A stretch of DNA of 64,000 nt from Anoplopoma fimbria (Eukaryota; Chordata; Actinopteri; Perciformes; Anoplopomatidae), in contig NC_072453.1 of assembly GCF_027596085.1 (NCBI RefSeq), positions 4,814,448 through 4,878,447 on the forward strand, read 5' to 3'. The notes beneath the pieces are model-generated. The model saw only the letters and a program-made list of their open reading frames with translations. It was not told the origin of the DNA and ran no database searches. The translations under genes were made by a program, and so were the position numbers. This document shows positions 39,187 to 59,225 of the stretch, piece after piece; position 1 is the first letter of the stretch, and each line of letters begins with the position of its first letter.

Positions 39187-39464
39187 AGATAGATAGATAG
39201 ATAGATAGATAGATATAGATAGATAGATATATATGACATACTGGTAGACGAAGTGATGTAAAAACAGATTTTTCAAAGTTACATAAAATAAAAAGGAAAT
39301 GGTCCATACCTGTATGCAGGTCTACACATTTTCTTCTCTTCGTCTGTGCTGGAGGTGGGATATCCGTCTCCATCGTAATTAAAACAGTTGAAGGGGTAGT
39401 TAGAGTTATCAAACATTTCTACACTATGAGGAGTCGGATGTGGCATCCAAACTGTTTGGCTCAT
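37210..39464 (-). CDS. foxl3: FOXL3: forkhead transcription factor
   Basis: DNA-binding regulator; in medaka foxl3 acts in germ cells to block sperm fate in females. Three exons: 39464-39310, 37949-37781, 37683-37210. They total 798 nt (265 aa plus stop) with GT-AG junctions and frame kept. The forkhead domain spans about res 48-148: [20 protein letters not shown], then helix-3 region [19 protein letters not shown] (88-106), then [18 protein letters not shown], closing with seven Arg at 142-148. The domain is split by introns after Tyr51 (phase 2) and after Lys108. The C-terminal tail is Pro-rich and carries an eh1-like FSIDYIL (218-224). The start is the first in-frame ATG (39464), with weak Kozak context. 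The split domain and [16 protein letters not shown] favour FOXL3 over the usually single-exon FOXL2. Confidence 0.93.
39101..39230. repeat. (TATC)n-(AT)n-(GATA)n palindromic microsatellite in foxl3 intron 1
   Basis: TATC units (about 39101-39150), then pure AT (about 39151-39183), then AGAT/GATA units (about 39187-39230). The outer arms are reverse complements, so the tract can fold into a long hairpin or cruciform. Confidence 0.92.
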
Positions 39465-40966
39465 CTGACTCTCCTGGTCAAAGCCCAGCAGCAACACCTT
39501 GTCCTGCTGCTCTGCTCTGCCACCATGCTCTGCTCAGCCAGCTGACACTCTGAGCTCTGCTGATGACGGCTTCCTCCAGCCCCCCTCTCCCCACAGCTGC
39601 TCTCCAGGAATGGCTGCAGGTCTCACGACTCAGGGCCACCCCTCTTAGCTCTTTGAACTCCTTGTCCTGGTCTTGTTTTCAGATTTTAGATTCACAAATT
39701 CTGTAATTTTGTCAAAAGCACTGCACACGTTTTAGGATTTCCAAGTCAGGGCAAATTGAAAAACTGACGATAGCATTGTTCAAATTAATCTAAAAAATGT
39801 TTGTGGAGACAATAATATACAACAAAGTCTTCAAAGCCCCAACACACCTAAATATTACTGCATTTGAATTGTTGCATACATTAAATAAGTAAAATATAGC
39901 TTACAATAAGTCATTAATATAAATGATTACCTAATATTGTAGATGCACTCGCTGTTTTGTTTCTGAAAATACTTCATTCTCTTATTTTAACAACATATGG
40001 TTTTTTTTTCTCCAATTAAAACCAAAAGTATGTTACAAACCTACAGCTGTTAAATGAGTTTAGCAGAAGAAGAAGGATGTTTTCCCTCTGAAGAGTAAAA
40101 AAGCAAAGTACAGCAAACAGGAAATGCATAAATGCAGAGCCAGTGGGCTGCAGTGCATCAAAATGACCCGCGGCTATAAGTTATAGATGTTAGGCTGGGC
40201 GGGCCGAGCAGGATACTTTGTCCCTTTCATATTTGTGTTGTTAGCATCATAAAACAACCCTGGGCTGTGGGGTATGTTAGCCTTTGTTTAGCAATAAATG
40301 GAAGATATCTTTGGTCGTTTTCCAGATCCCGGTCCAAATCAGACACATTCTATAAAAAAATGCACCGAAATAGTCTTTTTTAATTCCACGCATTCTTCTT
40401 CCTTGTCAAAAACCAAGCGCTTAAATCACCCACCATTCAACTCAACTCGATTGTTCAGCTAGGATCTGCTAATGTAGCCTCGGGCAACTAGCCTCAAGCA
40501 GAGACAAAGAGCAAACTGCAGTACAAAGGTCAGGTAAACTCACTTCTTTATAACTCCTCACCTCCATGGTTTTTTTTTTCTTCAGCCACAACAAAAGTTG
40601 ACTCAAGTGACATCACTTGAGGTAAATGATCAGATTAGCACATATTCAGTAGTACTCCCCTGTAAACCATGTAAATAGACTTTGCCGTGTGGAATTAGTA
40701 CATTGCCCTTTAACTTGGACTCGACTGAGCCACTCCAGGGAGTCTGACAGTAGCAGCGGGGGTCGTCAATGTGCTGGACAAACGGCTCCACTCCCCCACC
40801 TCCATCAGGGTTCTGGGTGGTCCACTTGGCCAGTAGGCCGCCTTCATGTTTTATTTTGCCTCTTTTATAGCCTAATCTCTCTAACTGTACTTAAAACAGC
40901 TATCCCCAAACCAACAAACAAGATCCTTTGCATCTTTGTTTTCTTTTTCTCTCCGTTAACTCTTTG

Positions 40967-40968
<2 letters not shown>

Positions 40969-40999
<31 letters not shown>
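40969..40999 (+). repeat. (GT)n microsatellite
   Basis: About 15 GT units in intergenic DNA. Confidence 0.9.
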
Positions 41000-41000
<1 letters not shown>

Positions 41001-43534
41001 CCACTCTGGCAGACGTTTAGTCAACAACGGGAAGTTTTGTAGATGTTATCTATAATGCTCTATAATGGGCATAAATTGTTTCCGTGTCTATAAAACAGGG
41101 GGATGTGTATTTTGAAGGGATCTAAACGGGGCAATTGGAGGTCTCCCGTGAGGCGACAGAGGCCGGGAAAACAGCCTGAGGTCTACCAGGCCTCTGTGTG
41201 TGGCCCCGCTGGTGCAGGAGGAGCATATAGGCGCTGTTCATCGGTCGACACAGAGACATTAATGCAATTCTCCATTTATTACTGAGTATTGAAGCAGTTA
41301 AAAGGTCAACCCAGTACTCAATTTTAGGTGCAGGCCCAAATTTTTAAAGTGGCTTCATAAAGATGTAGCGCATCTTGAAGGATGAAACGGAATCTGGATT
41401 GATATCAGTGGTCTCTCTGTGTCTGTCTTGATCTGTCCTAAATATTGGTTTCTTTTATCAGAAATTGAATCGTTGTTTGGCGTAAAGGTAAAATAAATCC
41501 CATGAGGTGGCTGCAACCACACAGGGCCACCATTAAGGACTTAATTTAGTCCATCAATAAATACATTAAGATATGTAGGCCTTTCCTTTTGGGAAATAAC
41601 CCCAACAGGCACTATAACAGAACAGGTAAAGGGGCACTCCACTGGTTTTACAGATCAAGGTCTGTTTATTGGTCTTGAGAAGTCTTACTCACCAGTGAAA
41701 ATACTTGTATAATGTCTTCTGTGGCATAAGTGATGTTATCGAGGTTATCCCATCTTGGGCTTGAAGACCAAAACATTTTAACAAACAACCAGTCTTGAAA
41801 ATAGGGGCAGTGGAATTTGAAAGATGTGGGCATGGAACAGACAGGGAGGGTCAAGCTGCTACATAAAAGTGTAGGATCCGAGAATATCTCCCAGAATATC
41901 TCTGTGCTCTCCTGCTTTAATTATGATCTCTCTAGAGAGTTCAATCCAAATACTATAAAAAATAACCATTTTGGTCAAGAAAGGATCATTTGAGAGGGAG
42001 TTCATATTAGAATTAAAAGGCCTAACTGAGGAAAGTTATTTTCTACTCTCCTTTTCTAGTTAGTAAAACATTGTTCACATGCCATTTGTTTAAGTTGCTA
42101 AACATGTTCTATTTATTTTTTATTTTTTTTATGAAATGTTTTTTTTTTTCTGCCTTCATTGTTTTTATCTGTAAAAATGCTGAAATATTTTTTTTCCACT
42201 ACAGGGCCTCCATATAGCCATGATGTCTCAGCGTGTAGCAGGCTTTTAATCTATAACAATTTTGCAATCTACTCTACTTTAAACAAAACCCATCAAATAA
42301 TATATTTTTCTGAAAATAATTCAATGTTGCTTTATAATTTTTTTTGCTCAACCAGTAAGTACTACTATGTAGATTAACCAGTGGTTGAATATAACTAAGT
42401 ACATTCACTACTGCACTTGCTGATAATACTTTTGTAGAGTACTGGAAATTCTGTTTTTTTTTCTTAAATAAAAGGATCTGATTGCTTCCAACACCATACT
42501 TCTACATTATTTGGTCAATAAACTACATTTTCTGCTTTATAAACCTAACCAAAAAGCAATCTAACTGGCTTCATTGAGCAAGTAGCTACTTAAGTGCTAA
42601 AATGACCATTTAACTGTCTGGGCCTGTTAACGCCAGGCAAGAAAAACAGCTCGTTTCTTACAAAACTGTAAATAGAGCAACAGAGAGAAGCAGTGTGGAG
42701 GAGAAGATGAGGTCACCGTATCAGGTTGGTCTGAAATGAGATCAGATAAGCACCCCTTGGCCCACTCCCATGACGAGGCTTCCTCTGGCGTCCTGTCTGC
42801 GGCCTGCTGCAGTGATTACAGCCCTTAGTTCTCCTCTGGTCACTCTGTCCCTCTGATGGTTGTCTCAGACTTCCTCCATTCATAGCTCTGTGTGCCGTGT
42901 GTGTGTGTGTGTGTGCGTGTGTCTGTGTGTACATGCATTTATGTAAACCAACCAAGTAGCTTTTCCGGGGGCTGTTCTGTGAGGAAAGGTTATCAAAACA
43001 CAACAGTGCACTGGGAACTGTAAACATGCTTGCACACAGAGTTGGGGCTGAGGGCCATTTTCCTTTGCACTGTACTGTGCAGCCATCCTCACTGCCAACA
43101 TTCACTTTCAAATTACAATGGGTCATAGATAAGGACTCTCAAAAAGGATTTTCATGAGCTAATGTCTGTCATTTTTTCTTTGTAAAATTCCTTGAAGATT
43201 CCTTCAAATCTTAAGCCCCACTTGATCAAAACATTTTTTTAACTCATCTGCTGAATAGGAAAGTTTCTCAGTGCTCACTTTATATATGAGTTTATGCCGT
43301 TTACTTACAAGCAGGATTTTGTGACATTGCAAGTTTGGCGCCAATCGAGGTCCAATTTGCAATTTTTAAAAAGTATGATATGGAAATTTTAAACCTTAAG
43401 CCACCAAGAATGGTCTTATAGGACACATCTTATGTCCAGCAGTTAACTTCTGAAGGTGATCTGTAACAATATTAACTGCTGCTTGACCTCAAATGACTCC
43501 TCAGAAAAGACATCAAACAAACACTGGACTGGTT

Positions 43535-43735
43535 GAAGAAATATTTCAACATTTAGGAGAAATACACATATTTACTTTCTTTCTGAGAAAATCGATATAC
43601 ATCTTGTGTAAAAATATTGAGCTTTAGCTGTTGGTAGATGTATTTTTTAACTTTGGACAGAGCCAGCAGCTGTCTTCCCAACCTGTGTGCTAAGCTAGGC
43701 TGCTAGTTTAGCTTAACACACACAAAAGTGGACAT
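43535..43735 (+). repeat. Dispersed fish repeat fragment
   Basis: AAATATTTCAACATTTAGGAG, then GACAGAGCCAGCAGCTGTC and TGCTAAGCTAGGCTGCTAG, match the 'aaatatttcaacattttggg ... gctaagctaa' percomorph repeat also seen at 23905, 46455 and 54985. Confidence 0.55.
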
Positions 43736-44307
43736 GAGGTCACGCTCTAAAAACAAAGATACATATTTTTACAATCTTTTCTTGGATACTTTTCTATATA
43801 TCATACTCTAGTCTTGAAAGTGTTTACTATATCAAAGGACCATCTTTGATCACTGGATGTTTAAATACCGTTAGACTGGAGTGGTAGTTTAACTGTTGAT
43901 GGAAGAATGGAGATGATAAGCAGTTAAGGTCAAAGGTGAAAGCACTTACTGTTCTTCTTTAATGTATAAAAGATCTCATTTAAGAAGTCAAAGTTATTTC
44001 ACTTAGCATATGAACTACTATGCAGCCTGTGAATACAGTGAAGATAATTCTTTATATTTACAGAATTTCTTAAAGGATGTCTATGTGCCGGTTCCACCTT
44101 AAGCAGCACCATATCAAGATTTTTCTAAAACACTAACCATTATTATCACGTATGCTTTTCAGGTTGAAAAACAGACTCTGCTGTTAAACTATATGTATAA
44201 TGATCTTCCATGATGATAAAACATTAAAGATGTATATTAAAACAAATATAAAACCCATATCCTTGATAAAAAAAAAACAAAGCACTATAATATTCTGCTT
44301 ATTTTGT

Positions 44308-44313
44308 TTTATT
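44308..44313 (-). terminator. Candidate fam20c polyadenylation signal
   Basis: Minus-strand AATAAA (TTTATT on plus) about 1.6 kb past the fam20c stop. Signals nearer the stop were not excluded. Confidence 0.3.
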
Positions 44314-45939
44314 GCACTTTTACCATGATGCAAAGGAATGGTAAAAATCCACAGAAACCATGAGTTGAATAAAAAAAAAGAGAAAAGAAAAAAGAATCAT
44401 TTTCACTTTAAGAATACATCATCTTAAGGTTCACTATGGATCCACCCATATGTCCATACACACTGAACTGACCTGACACAGGACTATGGAAACTTAGACT
44501 GTATAATAAACCCCTTATGGAACAGATGGAGTCAGCACACACATATATGTAGACCTCTGAATCTTACCTATAGCTCGTACCCAGGAGGAGTTCCAGCCTT
44601 TCTGCTATGAAACCAGACATTCAAGTATTTCTATCATTGCACAGGCACTAGATTTTCCTACTGTATATATTAACTTTCAGCCAGCGACTGAATCGTTGAC
44701 ACCAACAGTTAAAAGCTATCAGCTGTTGGTAAAGAATGAAATATACATCTTGAAAAATAATCTCTCCACAACAGCAACATCTGGACATCAAATATATTAC
44801 AAAGAAACAATAATTTAAAAACTATTGGTGTCACATTTGGCTTTTGGTACCATAAATCTAACCTCATATCTGTTGCACTGAAAGAATAAAACAGAAACAG
44901 TTGCTGGATTAAATGTTGTCGAACAATACTTATTTTAAAGCGAACTTGATACTTGGAATGGGGTGAAATGTGGAGGGTTAACTTCACTGAGAGGCACGGA
45001 CCTGGCAGCTACTTTTGCACATGCTCAGTTTGCCCCCTTGTGGACAAATTAGGAAGTGCACCACTGTGATGAAAATTCTACAGTTCATTCTTAACAGAAA
45101 CCGATTTGTGTTCATTTAAAATAATAAATATGAATTTTAATAAATACTCTCTCAAGTACAAGTAACATTTATGGGCAAAATTAAAAGACAAATCGCGGAG
45201 TAAGCCTGCACTCCAATCAAATATTTCCATCTTGAAAAAGCTGAATCAACTACGCAGTAATCAAAAAAAATAATAATACTATGTAATAAAACATCATTTT
45301 GATAATTAAGACAACAGGAAGTCAATCTCTACATCCTCCTCCACCGTGAATGTTCAACCCAAACACTTGCAATACCAACAATACGTATAAACATATAATT
45401 CAGCTTGTGAAGAGAGGGGGGGGGGGGTTCTTTACAAGTCTCTCAGAATTCACTGAATTCAAAAAAGGGTCCTGAACAAGACAGAGAGAAAGTGTCTCTT
45501 GCAAAACTTTCATGGTTTGGTAGTGCTGCGGTGGGTTGGTGCGCTGTCACCATCATCCTACACTAGAGTCAGGGGTTGATAATTTAAGGATTCTAGGTGA
45601 TGTGGGGGTTGGTTCAGTTTAGTTTGTGACCCGGCCCCAGATCCATCCAGAACTCTTCGACAACACCTGCGAGCATCTGTGCAGTTAAAGTCATTGCACT
45701 TGTTTGTCAAGGTCCAGTCCTATCCAGCAGGCTTCCACTTCCAGACAGCTTATATTAACCTCAGGCAAACAGGCTTCCCTGAAAGTTCAGCTAACAAAAA
45801 AAAAAATCGAGCCCTCTGAGGAATTCGGTACAGATGGAGCTCACCTGTGTTACAAGGTGCCAGTTCAGTTTTAAGAGAAAGACTCAATCTCCTATCTCCA
45901 GAGAGTCAGTCCTACCTAGCTGCCAGCGCCCCGGGACAG
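44314..45939 (-). other. Probable fam20c 3' UTR
   Basis: Non-coding sequence downstream of the fam20c stop, with a G-run near 45416-45427. No alternative gene was seen. Confidence 0.4.
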
Positions 45940-52732
<6,793 letters not shown>

Positions 52733-54984
52733 CTGCAGAGGCACAATGGGGAAAAAAGCATACGGGTCAGATATAACTGTAATGCAAAGGCGAGGATTGG
52801 TCAGTCAGCAATATGCGAAAGGCTCTGTGTTAACCTGACAATGCAACATATTAAACTGGAGCTGCAAATCACGCCTATAGAACGTCAGTGATGCCCATCA
52901 CAAGATCACAGTTAAATTTACTTTGATAAAAGTAAAAAAAAAAACTGAAAATGTTCATATTTGAGAAGCTGGTTGTTATTTTTGCTTGACAAATTACTTA
53001 AATGATGAATCAATTAACACAAATCGTTTCATTGTTACCTGGTCTAACATAATATATGCGTGTCTGGATTTCACAGAACAATGCAGCAGCCAGACGACAT
53101 TAACAGGAATTCCATATTACAGTATTTGCTGTGTATACTGCACACTGATATTGGTGAATCGGTTACAAATCAGTCCAACACATCTTCATGTCACACTGCA
53201 GAGGAGCCCAGCCAGTGATACAACACCTTGGCTTTACACCTGTGTACCTAATACTGCAAACAGTGTTTGTGAGCAATAACCAAGACACAATAAATACGTG
53301 TCCTTGCCTCACAAAAAAAAGCCCTCGTCGCAGTAACGTCGGGTGTTTTGTGGGGCAACTACAAGAGGGGACAATCGAAGGTGAGAGACTTCCTCCTGAA
53401 GCGCCCACCCTGTTCTGGATCTGGATCTATTTCTGCCCAGCTCTGATCCTTTCCCCCCCCAAAACTGCCTTCTACACACATTCTGCCTTAAAGCTCTTAC
53501 TGGAGGGAAAAGAGGCTCTTAAAGGCTTAAATCCCAGAGCTGATGGAGGATGGCCAGGATGGGGCAGGACAGACAGGACGGCTGGGGTTGAAAAGGCAAA
53601 GTCAAAGGAAATGGAGGTGAAAAGAGTTCCAGAGAAGATGTGGAGTATAGAATATATGTTAATGAATTTGAAAAATACAAGGACAGCAGTGCAGTCCATC
53701 ATCAAATTTCTATCTTTCTTCAGAGGAGCGGCGTATTTGGGTTATTTTTTTCCTTTTTATACACAGTGCCTTTTTTTTCTTATTGACAACAGTAAATACT
53801 TTCCAGGAAGGCAGCTGAGTGTAATGATTTGGACTGCAGCCTCTGCTTCAGCTAGTAGAGGGAGGATGAGAAGAATGGAAACTATCTTGGCAACTTCCCT
53901 TTCTCTCCTTCTTCTCTCTCTATTCCCTCCGGATGCCTCTCTCTGTTTATTTTGCTCAAAATCCTCTATCTCATCTCCTCTGCCTCTCCGCTCTCCTTCA
54001 CGCAGAATTGTTTTCTCTGCTTTCTCCTTAATACTTTATATCTGTGCGCCTCTCCTTTTCTCTCTCTCTCTCTCTCCGTTCCATCCCTCGCTCCCTTCCT
54101 CGCCCCCTTCCTCAGCTGGCTGGCTGATTGTAACTCCACAGCTGCGTGGCTGACATATGCACCAGTCATTAACTAACCCAACATAGAGCCCAGAAACACA
54201 CTCATCCACTAAAAAAATACCCAATTTCCTCCTCTCTTTATCTGTCTTTCTCTCATCGTTCTCCATCCTCGATCACCCTGCAAGCATTTGACAGACAGCC
54301 ACATCCAAAGTTAAAACCGAAAATCATACTGTGGTACCGTACACTGCTATGATCAGCATCACAATTAAACCCATTTCTCCTATCTATATTCCTCCAGCTC
54401 AGTCTCCTCACTCCTCTCTCCTGCTCATCCCTCACTTCCACACGGCAATTTCCAGTAAAGGCCGAGCACCGTCTGCTGATTGTATCACTCTCTTTTTCCT
54501 GGATAGCCTTGCTTCAGGGACACAGCTCTCGCTCCACATCAAGGAAAAATGATACTGACTTTGAAAGCTGAGAGAAGTGTCTATTTACACCAGCGCAGCT
54601 CAGCTCCTGCAACAGGACAGCATCATTCAGTCCAGCATACGACGTGACTATAACTGTGTCATCGACTGGGACAGCTGTGCTTAGTCAGGTCCTGAAGTTA
54701 TTTCCCAACAGATATGAGGTAATTAGTTTAGGAACAACAAAGCAATGATGCTTTTTGGAGACTATATAATATGTTATGTTTATATAAAGTGAAGTGATGT
54801 GAGGTGGACAGATTAAAACTGATATCCAATGAAATCATTGAAAGGCTAAACACGCCATGTGTAAGAAGCTCTTTGCTTTCATCTGTTCTTTTTTTTTGTT
54901 ATGCTGGTTTTGGCTGGTTGATGGCAACTATAGGAATTATAAAACATTTTAGGAAAATATATTTATTAGCTTTCCAGCCCAAGA

Positions 54985-55025
54985 GTAAGAGGAGAAGATC
55001 AATACCACTACCATGTCTGTACGTT
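54985..55025 (+). repeat. Short dispersed repeat fragment
   Basis: GAGGAGAAGATCAATACCAC and TACCATGTCTGTACGTTAAG match the central part of the family seen at 43535-43735. Confidence 0.55.
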
Positions 55026-58000
55026 AAGGGGATACACCCCATATGAAAAGGGTAAAGAAATTAATAACAATCTCCATGAAGCTTCTCCAGTTTATTACTA
55101 ACATTAACACTAATTTTGCCATGTTTTTAGGAATAAAATGTTCTTTAAAATAGGATATGAATGCTTTATGAACACATAATGCTTACTCACAGTATGATAT
55201 GACGGGTATGTCATATTATAACATTGTATCAGAAATAAGTAAGGGAAGTACATTTGTATGTTCTTTGGCATTTAAGCAAGAAAGTGGATTTCCAGCACAT
55301 GATCGTGAATGATAAAACATAGATAATCTATTCATCTTGGGAAAAAGTGCAGTTATATTTAAGGGCTTCAAGGTAATTTTCTTCAAAAAATGTTTTGATA
55401 TTTTTATTGACATTTTTATTTCATCCTGACAGCAATCAATGAATTAAATGCTCTGAATGGCTATCCAATGACTATAATAAGCCTGTTTAATTGTTTCATT
55501 TGGCCCGAATGTGAGCACTAACAATAGCCATGTTCATTGTTTACATTTATGATTATATGTTTACGATCAAATCGATAATTTGGATGGAGAGGCTTTGCGC
55601 GGAGGCCTGAAGAGACAGACTTTCTTGTTAGATTTAGCGGCTTTTGGAGCTCATGGTGCTAGCTACTTTCATTGGAAGAGACTTGGCAACACTGGGCTGG
55701 GTTTTTCAGTTGGATAATTTTTTAGCAGCGAACTCTTGCTAGTTTCTTAAGATTACCAAAATATCTAATAGTGGAGCCCTTACTTGCCAGTATTTCATGA
55801 CCAAGCTGACCATACAGGAGCGTTGTCATGGAGATTTCTTGGGGGATAAGCATGAGCAAACATTCTAGTGCAATGATTCATGGTCATTCAGCCTTAAAGA
55901 AATCCACAAACATACTTCACATAGTCCCAGTACATTGCTGTCTCTATAGGGGAGGACACCACAATAAGCTGCTTTATTCAGGCTTCTACCATTAAGCTTG
56001 CAACACGCACCAAAACACAACTCGATGAGGCGTACATGTTATGTGTTACTGCTTTTCTATGAGTCGGTGAGCGCCTGTATGAGTGAAGACCATGTGAATA
56101 CAAGCATGTGTTTGCATTTGAGACAATTTTCTCTGCCTGTGGCCCGGCTGCACCGATGCTCTCCTCTCACTGAATGCCAGCCAGGAAGCAGGAAGGCTGG
56201 GTAATTATCGTGATCTACATCCAATTCAAATGTCGATAAAGTTATTTAGAGCATGGCATGATGCCCCCCACTGACCAGGAAGAAGTAGAGAAGAGATAAA
56301 GTCTGACAAAGGAACTGGAGTTAAATAGGGAGGATAACAAGGGACAGGGAAGAGAAAAAACTACAAAAGATGTCTCTTAGTGTTCTTTGAACTAACAAAT
56401 ATGCAGCTGTTATGTAACATTATGTCTGAATCCTCTAACAGCAGCACCTGTGTTCACCCAAATCTGAGCGTGTTCTGATCAAGCAAACCATTAGGGGGAT
56501 GTTGGTTCAAGGAAGCTGTGCTGCCAACGTAAGGCAGGGGAAACATACATAAATGCATGACCACATTATAAAGTCTATAAATGTTTGAATACACAGTATG
56601 CACTAAGCTCAGAGAAAACATTGAAGCGGGCAGAGATGTTGGTTACTCAAGAGCTACTCGTCCTATTCACTTTGGACTGGCTGGCTGAGCTTAACCTTTG
56701 AAATATTTACACAACCACATCGGAGTTATGCTGAATGATAAGTAGATATCTTGCACCAGGCTGCAAGAAAAAGCGTACATATTTTTCCTCCTCAGAAAGG
56801 CATAGTAGAACTGCCAAATGCTGTTATGTAAGGGCAGAAGAAATTGTGTATTTTTCAAGTAGGGGTTTGGTGGCGCCACTATAGCCAGATGTCGACACTG
56901 ACATCAGATCTTTTATCATCGGCAGCAGGTGAGACTTACTGAGCCGAGCATGCCCAGTCTGACCCTGGCCTTGCTGTAAACACATAGTTTACACTGGGTG
57001 GCCAGACAGTTTCTTGGCTCCGCTCACCGCTCCGAGGGGCCCCAGCAGCCAGTGGGACAGCGGAGGTCTATCAGCAATTACACTACAGTGTGAGAATATA
57101 AAGGTGAATGAGAGCGCAGCATCTGGAAAATCTACCCGTGTATACAGTGCATAGCTGACCTTTGCAACACTAGCGGGAGATAGAGAGAGAGAGTAGTAGG
57201 GAAAATAAGAAAGAGGGAATTTCCTTTCACGCTGTTATTAACATCAAATCAGGGTAACGGTATTGTGCCTCAAGCTGTAAATAAAAAATACACTCAGATT
57301 TACTCTGTTCAGATACAATTCTGGTGTTGGTCACTTTCCTGCCTACAGTGATGAGTTGTAACCGAGAGTCATACTCCTACACAGAAAAGCTGAACACTAG
57401 ATGTCTTGTCCCTTTGGTACAAAACCAGCATAGATCGACCAGGATGGTATAAGTGTAGCATGAGTTTTCTGTGTGCGGTTAGTGGATACGCTGTTTTTTT
57501 TGGTATCAAAATGTTGTTACTCCAACGATTCGATATTACTATTCCACAAAGCTGGTCAAGCTGGTCAAGTAAACTGAAGCAGTAGAGGCCCTTAGTATTA
57601 GTCATTTTTTTTAGGTCAAGCTTTGAAAAAGGCCATGTCCTACATTTCCCATAATGCACCTATATATTTGAAAGTCCCCTGCCTGGTTAATACACATATC
57701 TTGTCCCTGTTTGTAAGGCAGGCTTTCTGTTACTAAGTAGTACTAAATTGGTGCAGTGCTCCTTTAACTCCCTGCTTAATTTACAACATTTTTAACATGT
57801 ACAAAATGCTTGTTTGGTTGAGCACTTCTGGATGCTCACATCCCAAATTCATGTTTCCCTTTTTTCAGTGTTGCATCCCAGTGGCTACAGAGTGGGATCA
57901 TCCATTATGTAGAATCCCAAAGTTGTGACAGCTCAGCATTATGCATGAAGCCTTTCACTGGGAATTCCTTCCACAGAAATGAGTATACAGTGGGCTCTAT

Positions 58001-58481
58001 TTTCTTTCTCTTGTCATCTTTTCTCATGGTCCAGCCTGTTCACTCAAGTATCTTTCTCTAGAATGTCTGTTTCATCTAAACAAAACATCCAAATGTTGTT
58101 TCCTTTGACTTTACAATAAGAGTGAACATCTTATCCAAGGTGATGTATAATACCCAAAGTATCCATGCGACACAGTGCATTTGGGCACAGCATAAAGAAA
58201 GTTTTATCCGGTTTCAAAGTCAAACTGCCAATCGATCACCTTAATCCTGTAGCTATGGTCGTAGGCCACAGTGGAGGAGTATAAAGATACGCTGTAAAAT
58301 ATAAAAGGACAAGGGCATCTTCCAGCCCCAGCGGGTTCCCGGCAAAGGGCTGACTCCACACACTTGTCACACATCATCCGTCAAACCCACGGGCATGACA
58401 AAGTGAGTGCACGCTCGCACACACGAAAAACTTACACACAGCTATAATATACACAAATATAGTATCATAATGTACTGTACA

Positions 58482-58482
58482 T

Positions 58483-58559
<77 letters not shown>
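58482..58559 (+). repeat. (CA)n microsatellite
   Basis: About 38 uninterrupted CA units in the fam20c intron. Confidence 0.95.
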
Positions 58560-58560
<1 letters not shown>

Positions 58561-59039
58561 GCGGCTTGAAAGAGTTTTTTAAACCTCAAGAGGGGGTGGT
58601 TGAGCTGCGAGGAGGTAGGTAAGCTTTTAATACATGAGAGGGTAAGATAGCGAATCCCATCTTTGGGTCAACAAAAAGAAGGGAAAAAAACCACGGCAGG
58701 GAGACTGGAGATGAGAGGAGGCGGTACATTGTTTCATCTCAAGCATGACACATGTGAAGGTTAACCTTTTGAGCAATGATATTTGATAAATTGAGAAAAA
58801 AAGCCTTTCACTAGCATATGAGACAGGCGTACCTGCATGTTTACGTCTGATGATATGTGCTACCGTTTACTGGTGTTACTGCTGTAACCCTCCGCTGTAA
58901 TCGTACGTCTGCAAAGAGGATTTTCCACACAAATGGAAAACTGTGACAGGTTGATTTGAATGAGTACGTGATCTGTAGGTGCGACACGAAGATGAGATTT
59001 GGTGTTTGACTGTGAAAGGACGGACAGATGAAGACAGAA

Positions 59040-59225
59040 ATAAGGAAGGATGGGGAAGGCTGCAAAAAAAGGAGAGAAAGACAAAAGCAGAACTTTTTTT
59101 TTTAGAGGGGACAAAGGAATAAAGAAGTTAGGAAAAAATGATATCAGGAAGAAGTGGAGGAAGAAGGAAGTACAGAGAGAAGAAAGAAGGAAATGAGGAA
59201 GAAGAAAAAGAAAGATGAAAGAAGG
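59040..59225 (+). repeat. Purine-rich (GA) tract
   Basis: Some 185 bases that are overwhelmingly A and G on the plus strand (GGAAGAAG-type units) with few pyrimidine breaks. The complementary open frames encode Phe/Leu/Ser-rich strings and are artefacts of this composition. Confidence 0.8.

Larger units (their letters stand above)
39465..44307. other. foxl3 5' flank and foxl3-fam20c intergenic region
   Basis: No gene recognised. It contains foxl3 upstream DNA and microsatellites at 40969-40999 (GT) and about 42896-42930 (GT-rich). A dispersed repeat fragment lies at 43535-43735. The open frame 42713-43126 (minus) includes a GT-tract translation and is not convincing. Confidence 0.5.

Noticed and set aside
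58374..58622. Opposed open frames over the CA repeat
   Set aside because: Microsatellite translations; no flanking conserved sequence.
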